Below, in pieces: positions 56,884 to 64,000 of a stretch of DNA of 64,000 nucleotides. Each line of letters begins with the position of its first letter. Within the stretch, counting starts at the first letter, position 1. The stretch spans positions 21,060,316 to 21,124,315 of the forward strand of contig OZ024794.1 of NCBI GenBank assembly GCA_964017045.1. Reading direction: 5' to 3'. The stretch is from Omphiscola glabra (Eukaryota > Mollusca > Gastropoda > Lymnaeidae). Under the pieces are notes generated by a model, which did not search any database, had not been told where the DNA came from, and saw nothing but the letters and a program-made list of their open reading frames with translations. Both the position numbers and the translations under genes were made by a program.

Positions 56884-58227
56884 TAAAGATCAAGAAAGGA
56901 AAATAACATTGCTAGGAGGGTCCATATTTTATGCTCGAAAGTCAGATATTGGAAAAAAGGAAAAGTTACTCTAACGAAAAAGTTGACACGTTAAAGTAAT
57001 GTTAACGATTTTAAAAAAATGCTTAGAAATACACAATGTCCAATGAAGAAAAAAAACACATTGCGCTGAATGTATCGCTGAGTGTATCGTGGCCAATTCA
57101 ACTTCGAACACATATCTACCTTTCAATTAAAATCCGGAGTCGCCAATGCAGTCACACCTTTAAAAATCGTAAACTACAACATAGCACTTCTGGCAAACGA
57201 GCAGACTCCATTACTTCCGGAGTCGTTATAGGCTATGCTTCAACTCCGGTTTTAATTTATCTGGAGGAAAAGCGTTTAGATTTGAGATTATATTTTCTAC
57301 TCTATATTTCAACACAATTTCAAAATTATTATTATTATTATTATTTTTTTTTTTACATGATCTTCCTTCATTGCCTTTATCCCTGAATTTCTATTCTATC
57401 GCCTGTAACGGCGCAGACAACACACACTCGATAAGAAAGCAACAGAACAAAACATGAATTATCTGAGAATAAAAAACATGGAAGGGATTTAAAGCATGAA
57501 CAAAAATAATTTGTTACCAAGAAGAGAAAAAAACTGCACAGAATGATGATAGGAAAACCTTTAACATCCCGCGAGATTTCAATACGCCCCCCCCCCCCCG
57601 GTCTTCTGCGTAATTCATTAATAGCGCCCTCCCCGCTAATAGCTATCATTTCGTCGGCGGCGCCCCCTTCTCATTATGTAATCTTGGCAAACAACCGCTT
57701 CGCTTTTAAACCCCCCAGTTTAGCCATAAGCCAATACGTTCTGGTAATGCGCGGACATTAAGTTTATCGTATAGAGGCTTAATAACAAGTCGCATTCGAG
57801 GCGTGAAGTTCGCGGCTGACAACGCGAGGAAGAATGGAGGGCGGTGCCGCGGTTTTTGTCGATATCCTTAAAGTTGTGTTTTTATTGCGATATTTAAGAG
57901 GAGCCAGGTAAGAATAATAAGGCGGTGTTGGTTATTGTTTTTTTTTCCCCCATCAATACTCTAACCCATCACCCTCCCAGCCTGGGGTAACCCCCTCTCA
58001 ATTTTGTGACCTGGATCGACAACTCATGGCTATTCATCAAGGACTCTCTAACTGTGGAGGGAATTTAATTTAATTTTATTTATTATTAAATTTATATTTT
58101 TAATGAAATTTATTTATTATTATTTATTTTAACAAATTTTTTTTAAAAAGTTTTAAATTTGTCTATTTTTATTATTTTTATTTTTGGGGGGAGTGTATGT
58201 GCAGAAATTCAACCACACAATGCCACA

Positions 58228-58278
58228 TAAACAGATGACATAACAGATGACATAAACAGATGACATAACAGATGACAG
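58228..58278. repeat. short CAGATGACATAA tandem repeat
   Basis: CAGATGACATAA or CAGATGACATAAA repeats four times, then CAGATGACAGAA. Confidence 0.85.
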
Positions 58279-59184
58279 AAAATAATTGCCTTGCCCCCCC
58301 CCCCCCCCCCCCCCGGGGCCACTACAGACATGCAGGGCGATGGAATGGCGATTAGTTATTTATTTATTTATTAATTCAACAAATCTCCAGCGGCACGTGA
58401 TCTAGAATACAATCCCACAATTCAGTACAGCCACTGACCCCCGACCCCCCTATCCCCATCCACCACGCCAGACATCCCACTTTTCCAACTTTATCCTTAA
58501 AGTGAGGCTGTTTTAAGTTTCGGACGAAATCTTCTACAATCCTTCACAACGCTTGTAAAGTTCTATACTAAGCACATCGGAGAATCGAGGTCACAGCCCA
58601 AGGCGTAGAGACGTAAGACCTGGCTGAAGACAGAGCTGTCGTCAGATATGAGCAAGTTATAGAGAAATGTATTATATTACACCGTAAGTTCGGTTTCAGG
58701 GTTTCTGTTCTTATGTGGTACATCCACCCACTTTCTTTCCCTTCTCCGAATCTTTGTTTACGTTATTGGTCGTTTTCAAATTACGTCAAGCGAAAAAATG
58801 ACCTTTTTAGACCCCCCCCCCCCCGGTCACAAAGTGTCACAAAATCTTTAACCCCCCACTCCCAGTGTCACGTCACACCTAAAAAAAAAATCAAAACATA
58901 CATAAAATTTGCGTAGCTAAACTACGATTTTATTGTACTCTTTAACATTTTCCCATATGGGATTACGAAGTAGTATTATGAGAAACTGTAACGCGAAACG
59001 ACGAAGTCATCAACTTGCCGAAAGTAAAATGGCCACAACAGTTTTTGCGTCATTTTTCGAAATGCGCAGAAGGTGTGCACGACTGAGGTTCACGGTACCT
59101 TTAATACCTGAGACAGTTTCGAACTCACATTAATCTTTTTAAAATTAATTGAATACGATTTTTCAAAATTAGAAAATTTTAGAT

Positions 59185-59186
<2 letters not shown>

Positions 59187-59260
<74 letters not shown>

Positions 59261-59275
59261 TATATATATATATAA
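59187..59275. repeat. (TA)n microsatellite, about 44 units
   Basis: Almost pure TA, interrupted once by TACACATA near 59251. Confidence 0.95.
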
Positions 59276-60412
59276 AATAATAATCGTGACGTCACAAATT
59301 TTTTGACCCCCCCACCCGTAACAAATTCTCAAAGCCCCTCCCCTCCTAAGCTTGACGTAATTTGTGAACGACACCTTAAGGACCCTCTATTTGGCCCGTA
59401 CACAAAAAAGTCAAATTCTAACTCCCCCCCCCCCCCCCGGGTTGCACACGTACATCTTGGACCCCCAACCCCCCCCCCCCCCCCATGCGTATGTACAATA
59501 CTAAGGAAATCAAATAATTTATAGATAATTGTTGACGTGACAGAAACAAAAACTTGTCACGGGCTTACACCGCCGACTGTTAGGACAGCGCAGTGTATCC
59601 CATAACATACGCCGCGTCGCTCTGGTTGCCGCACTGCCCTCGGGCAGAGCCATGAGAATGGGGCAAAGAGGGCAGTCACACCGGGCGCCAGGTCTCGCAT
59701 TTCCTCGACATGACCCTGTCCTGGGTTGCCTCGGCTTCCTTGCAGGGGCGCCGTGAAATAATACACTTTTCATAATTTTATTTCCACTTTTCATCCAATC
59801 TGACATCTAGCGGTCTTGAGTAACTACTATTTGAAGTCACGAGATTTTTGTACCCAACCCTCTCTTTTTATTTTGGTTATGCATTCGCTATTTTGCATTG
59901 TACTGGTTAGAATTTAACAAATGGCGCCAGGTGAAAACCTAAATTTGGCATAGGCGCCCGGAATTTTAAAAAATTGGGGAACCACTGGCATAGCCGGGGG
60001 AAAAAAAGAAGGGGGTGGCGTGGGAGATACGTCACACACACACACAAAAACGTTGAACAAACGGTGGACGAAATATTACTGTAATTCTGCTAATATTTAG
60101 TACTATCAAGGCGATATCTAGCGAGTTCATCTGTGGAAACACGGGGCAAAATTGTGATGATAATTCCTGTACAACAAAACGTGACATAATTTTAAAACAT
60201 TCGAGATATAAATAGACTAGACTATTTTTTCGACTGACGAAAATTCAGCATGCTTATTGGAGTATTTTTTAGTAAATGTACGTACCCTCTGCCGAAACGT
60301 CCCCACCCCACCATGCTCCCGCCGTACCCCAAATCTACAAAATCGACCCCCCCTCCCCCCCCCCCAGTGCGTACGTACTTAACATGACGGTTTCAACTTC
60401 CGGCAGCTATTT

Positions 60413-60489
60413 TTATGTACAGCGCGGTGAGCCCAGCCCTAGGCTGGGTTACCGCGCTATATAAGACAACTAATAATAATAATAATAAC
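60413..60489 (-). repeat. dispersed ATT-tailed hairpin repeat, copy 3
   Basis: CAGCGCGGTGAGCCCAGCCC and TAGGCTGGGTTACCGCGCTA form a strong hairpin, followed by TATAAGACAACT and (AAT)n. It is the inverted counterpart of the copies at 32.6 and 43.3 kb. Confidence 0.68.
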
Positions 60490-60566
60490 TGCAAGGGTGA
60501 TAACTTAAGTTTTAAACTAGTTGTTATTTCTTGACGTATTTCCACGTGTACTATCCGATGAGGAAA

Positions 60567-60768
60567 GGCTCTCAGCCTTAAACGCTCTCAGCCTTAAACG
60601 CTCTCAGCCTTAAACGCTCTCAGCCTTAAACGCTATTAGCCTTAAACGCTCTTAGCCTTAAACGCTCTTAGCTTTAAACGCTCTTAGCCTTAAACGCTCT
60701 TAGCCTTAAACGCTCTTAGCCTTAAACGCTCTTAGCCTTAAACGCTCTTAGCCTTAAACGCTGTTATC
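60567..60768. repeat. 16-bp minisatellite, about 12 units
   Basis: AAACGCTCTTAGCCTT repeats every 16 bp. CTCAGCC in the first four units changes to CTTAGCC in the rest, a clean boundary between two variants. Confidence 0.94.
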
Positions 60769-61831
60769 TTATTGTACTGTCTGTTCGATCCAAGCATCCA
60801 CATACATTGTCCTACTACATCCGTCACACATCTTGAACGCAGTCCTTCATTTTGTTATCCTTAAATCGCAAATCAAGTTCCGTAAGTCAAGAAATTTCCC
60901 ACACTTTTTTTTTTCCATCGTTAAAATCTTTATGTCAATTCTCTCTCTCCACTCCCCCAACACCTTTTTTTTAAACCTACGCTTTTAATGAATTCGTTTA
61001 TTTGCACTTCATCGAAGAAAAAAGACACGGGAATCGATACCATTCAGCTGTAATCAAACGAGTGAATACCGATTACTGTTTGAGGGTCCGAACTATAGTG
61101 GGATCCAAAGACCCCGAGAACGCTAGGTGGCAACTCGGCCTCACTCAGCGCGAACGTGACATCAAAACTCGCTTTCTTTCACGTCATTAGGCCTGGAAGT
61201 TTATCCGATAATCGCCCCACTGTCTCCTCCGCAACCTGCGTATTGACCTGGGGTTACCCCACCCCCCCCCCCTTTTTTTTTCAACCCTACCACCTTCTTT
61301 TCCCACAAGCATGGTCTCTGATTCTGGCACCGTCCGCTGCTTGAATGGTGCAAGTTCCATGCCTGAGCGGGCCTCCGGCTATTGGACCGGCGGGCGGTCT
61401 GGCTGGAAACAAACGGGCACCGGAGGCCTGCTCCGTCCACGGAAATCAGCGTAATTACGTGGTAAATGACATAAATTAAGAGCGACCGGGGAGTGAGGTT
61501 TACACGCCTCGAACATGATATGTGCATTTAGATTCCATTATAGCCGTTCACTTATCGCACCACTCCATCGCTCATCTTTTGTCCCCGTCGTCCCCTGCGG
61601 CAACGAGATTCAGCTTCCGGAAGAGTGCGCTCCCGGTCCTCATTTCTCCAGGTATCATTTGAGGTATATTTCGGTGCTCCCACGGTTTTCATCGGCCATT
61701 TCTGATTAAGTTATTGGTCGAGAAATCACTCTCAGAGAATGGAGGAACAATATCCAAGTGAGATATAACGTAATAACCACACACCAAAATTATAATATCA
61801 TCGTACTGTCCAAAGAGTGATTTATACTTGA
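60769..61831. other. unique region, no supported gene
   Basis: C12/T9 tract at 61260-61280. 61330-61700 is GC-richer, repeat-free single-copy DNA. I see no supported gene. Confidence 0.4.
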
Positions 61832-61840
61832 TCTATGTAA

Positions 61841-62285
61841 CGAAGTGGCTATTGGTACCCGGGTACCAGAAGTGAGAGGTTAGGATTAAAAAAACGATTT
61901 AAAATATTATTGTTGGGTTTGTAAGACAAAATTTGGTATCTAATGAAAGATAATTGAATTTACCATACGTTTGTAATCTTAGTTCGTCAGTTTTACTAAA
62001 ATAAACCACCACAAATGACATCCGAATAGCCTTGAGTCTGATGGTACCCGGGTGCAAATGGCGGCGCTGCGTGTCCGTGTCCATTTTGACTAATGCTATT
62101 CGGATGTCATTTGTAGTAGTTTATTTTAGTTAAAATGAAGAATTAAGTTTACAAACGTATATAGTCCATTCAATTATCTTTCATTTGATACCTCATTTTG
62201 TCTTACAAACCCAACAATAATATTTTTAATAGTTTTGTAATCCCAACCTCTCACTTCTGGTACCCGGGTACCAATAGGTGCAGCC
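61841..62285. mobile_element. foldback element, copy 2, 9-bp TSD
   Basis: Perfect 9-bp duplications TCTATGTAA flank it (61832-61840 and 62286-62294). The left end CGAAGTGGCTATT and the right end AATAGGTGCAGCC frame two arms of about 200 bp that are inverted copies. Each arm, read outside-in, contains GTACCCGGGTACCAGAAGTG, AGAGGTT, TTATTGTTGGGTTTGTAAGAC, AAAATAAA and ATGACATCCGAATAG. This copy is longer than the one at 9586-9863, which has lost part of its centre. The centre includes GGTACCCGGGTGCAAATGGC, an internal echo of the end sequence. Confidence 0.88.
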
Positions 62286-62596
62286 TCTATGTAATGCTCA
62301 CTAGATTAGGGATATGTTCACCCCAATTGGTTGTTACTATTAATTATTCAAACATTTTATTGTATTCCACACAGAATGTTTTCAAAGAAACAAGAATTAA
62401 TTAGAAATTGAAAATATATTTTCTGGCTTGGATGACGTCATCTTGAATCGATGGGTGACGTCATTGCACATAATTTTTAATTAGAAGCTGACATTTAGGA
62501 CGCATGTGTGTACCAGGCTGCGCCTAGACACTTTATGCACCACCCACTCGCAAAAAAAACACAACAACATGTCTTCCTTCACAGGTCAGATTCATG

Positions 62597-62806
62597 CAGA
62601 GGCGTAGCGTGGGGGGGGGGCAGGGGGGTACAGATGTACCCGGGCGCCAGCTAGTTAGGGGCGCCAAAATGTGCTTTGGTATTATTTTATTGATGAAAAT
62701 AATGGGTTTGAGTGTTGAAAAAAGGGAAAGAGGGCGCTTTAAAATGAATCTTGTCCCAGGGCGCGAATCTTGTCCCCGGGCGCCAAACACTCTAGCTACG
62801 CCGCTG
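62597..62806 (+). mobile_element. hAT-like MITE, perfect 8-bp TSD
   Basis: The left end CAGAGGCGTAGCGTGGGG and the right end CTCTAGCTACGCCGCTG are inverted repeats, with the perfect 8-bp duplication GATTCATG (62589-62596 and 62807-62814). The body shares CCAAAATGTGCTTTGGTATT and CTTTAAAATGAATCTTGTCC with 27664-27859. A short internal duplication (GAATCTTGTCCCAGGGCGC / GAATCTTGTCCCCGGGCGC) is present near the right end. No transposase is encoded. Confidence 0.9.
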
Positions 62807-62814
62807 GATTCATG

Positions 62815-63673
62815 TACTTAAAATATCAATCTCATTAAATAAGGCCTCAGCGAAGAAATTCTTTTATATGATGCATTTGATAAACGCTAATTGGATTTGT
62901 CCAATATGATGTTTGCAACTAGAAGATTGATTCACCACTGTCCCCGAACGCCCACGAGGGAAGTGTTCTGAAAACTCGTAAGGCACTACTGCAGTCACTT
63001 TATGTTTGCATGGAATCAAAGTACACACCTAGTTCAAAAACGTCAAGGTCACAGTGAAGGTCATTCTAAACTTCATTACAATTATAGCTAATGTAATTGA
63101 AATAATTCATCAGTTACCGTGACAATGTATTTCCAAGTTAAACATAAACGCAAAACATGATTATTTGAGAAAAGTACTTGATTTTGTTTTGTTTTTTAAA
63201 AAGGGGGGGGGGGGGGTGGGCTGTTTAGAAAGGGTGGGTTTACACTTTGGTCGTAAAATGACCCTACCGTTTATCGTTTACTTTATTGGCCGACTGGATT
63301 TAGCGGAAGATCCAAGGGGGGATAATTCAGGTGCATTTCACGACTGATTTATGTCTCTTTAGTACGCCGCACGGTTCAGGGGTCAAGTTTCAGAGCTGGG
63401 GTCCGTTTTGTCTAAACCTTTAATTTCCACGTCTCATTTCCCCAAAAAGCCGTTCATAAGGAACAAAATCCCACGCTTCACTTCCCTGAAAAACATTGAA
63501 CGTTTCTTGTCGGATTTTTGACAATATGAGCTGTTTATTCAGGACTGGCTGATCTACATCAACACATTTGCCCGCTGGTCTACATTAAGAAATCTGTTCT
63601 CACTTGTCTCCTCAAAGAGATATTCCATATTTCGCCTCTGTTAAAAGGGATCGTGGGTGAAAACCCAAATGCG
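62815..63673. other. unique stretch, no supported gene
   Basis: Single-copy sequence with a G run of 14 at 63204-63217. I see no supported gene. Confidence 0.4.
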
Positions 63674-64000
63674 GAGTCCTTAGATTGATGTCCTAAGTTT
63701 GAAGACCTTAGGTTGATGTCCCAAGTTTGAAGTCCTTAGGTTGATGTCCTAAGTTTGAAGTCCTTAGGTTGATGTCCTAAGTTTGAAGTCATTAGGTTGA
63801 TTTCCTAAGTTTGAAGTCATTAGGTTGATGTCCTAAGTTTAAAGTCCTTAGGTTGAAGTCCCAAGTTTGAAGTCCTTAGGGTAATGTCCTAGGTTTGAAG
63901 TCCTTAGTTTGAAGTCCCAAGTTTGAAGTCCTTAGGTTGAGGTCCCAAGTTTGAAGTCCTTAGGTTGATGTCCTACGTTTGAAGTCCTTAGGTTGAAGTC
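63674..64000. repeat. 28-bp minisatellite, about 12 units, runs off the window
   Basis: CCTTAGGTTGATGTCCTAAG with TTTGAAGT repeats every 28 bp and continues past the last base. Each unit carries the inverted words CTTAGG and CCTAAG, seven bases apart. Confidence 0.93.

Larger units (their letters stand above)
56884..60412. other. long region of unique DNA, tracts and hAT remnants
   Basis: No gene is supported. It contains (TTA)n at 57327-57345, AT-rich DNA at 58070-58190, five CAGATGACATAA-type units at 58228-58278 and a C run of 22 at 58294-58315. C tracts lie at 58812-58824, 59425-59438 and 59469-59484. Remnants of hAT-like ends are seen at 59640-59700 (GGGCAAAGAGGGCAG, CCGGGCGCCAGG) and 59970-59990 (GGGGAACCACTG). 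The block 57600-57830 is high-complexity with TAAT words and is a possible conserved element. Confidence 0.4.

Overview
This is a eukaryotic, almost certainly invertebrate nuclear window with no recognisable host protein-coding gene. It looks like an intergenic (or large intronic) stretch of a repeat-rich mollusc genome. A gastropod is my best guess, for three reasons. There is a SPIN-like hAT transposon, a family reported from a pond snail. There is a 5'-truncated non-LTR retrotransposon of a kind common in molluscs and other invertebrates. Minisatellites are very dense. The species cannot be fixed from sequence alone, and family assignments from memory are marked as such. Nearly all long open frames are translations of tandem arrays whose unit length is a multiple of three. 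The only coding sequence I can defend is the reverse-transcriptase C-terminus at 30431-30970.

Tandem arrays cover roughly a quarter of the window. The largest are a 30-bp array (1284-3130), a 9-bp array (7432-9333) and a 25-bp satellite (36063-39738, about 147 units with a 749-bp higher-order duplication). About 25 smaller arrays have units of 15 to 55 bp. The 25-bp satellite sits inside a SINE-like element: its unit is the SINE's own 3' segment, and SINE sequence flanks both sides. A second array (29 bp, 55568-56210) lies inside a hAT-like element, and a third (22 bp, 56645-56883) starts just downstream of a lone hAT end. Two unrelated arrays (47.7 kb and 55.6 kb) share a core with the CREB/ATF palindrome TGACGTCA.

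Mobile elements are mostly short non-autonomous DNA transposons. Nine hAT-like elements have terminal inverted repeats; four carry perfect 8-bp target duplications, one carries only a 6-bp direct repeat, and the rest are diverged. A foldback family has two copies with perfect 9-bp duplications (9.6 kb and 61.8 kb). There is one pogo/Tigger-like element with TA duplication (33.9 kb), a few other inverted-repeat elements, SINE copies at 17.7, 18.9, 31.8 and 35.9 kb, a separate tRNA-headed SINE at 26.9 kb, and the LINE fragment with a 9-bp duplication at 30.4 kb. Dispersed repeats pair distant parts of the window: 10.0/22.2/49.5 kb, 10.3/42.6 kb in opposite orientation, 13.2/31.1 kb in opposite orientation, and 32.6/43.3/60.4 kb.

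Between the repeats lie blocks of higher-complexity sequence with clustered homeodomain-like TAAT sites (about 6.5, 43.9, 47.2, 51.4 and 57.6 kb). These are candidates for conserved non-coding DNA, but that cannot be tested here. No tRNA, rRNA, CRISPR array or prokaryotic operon structure is visible.
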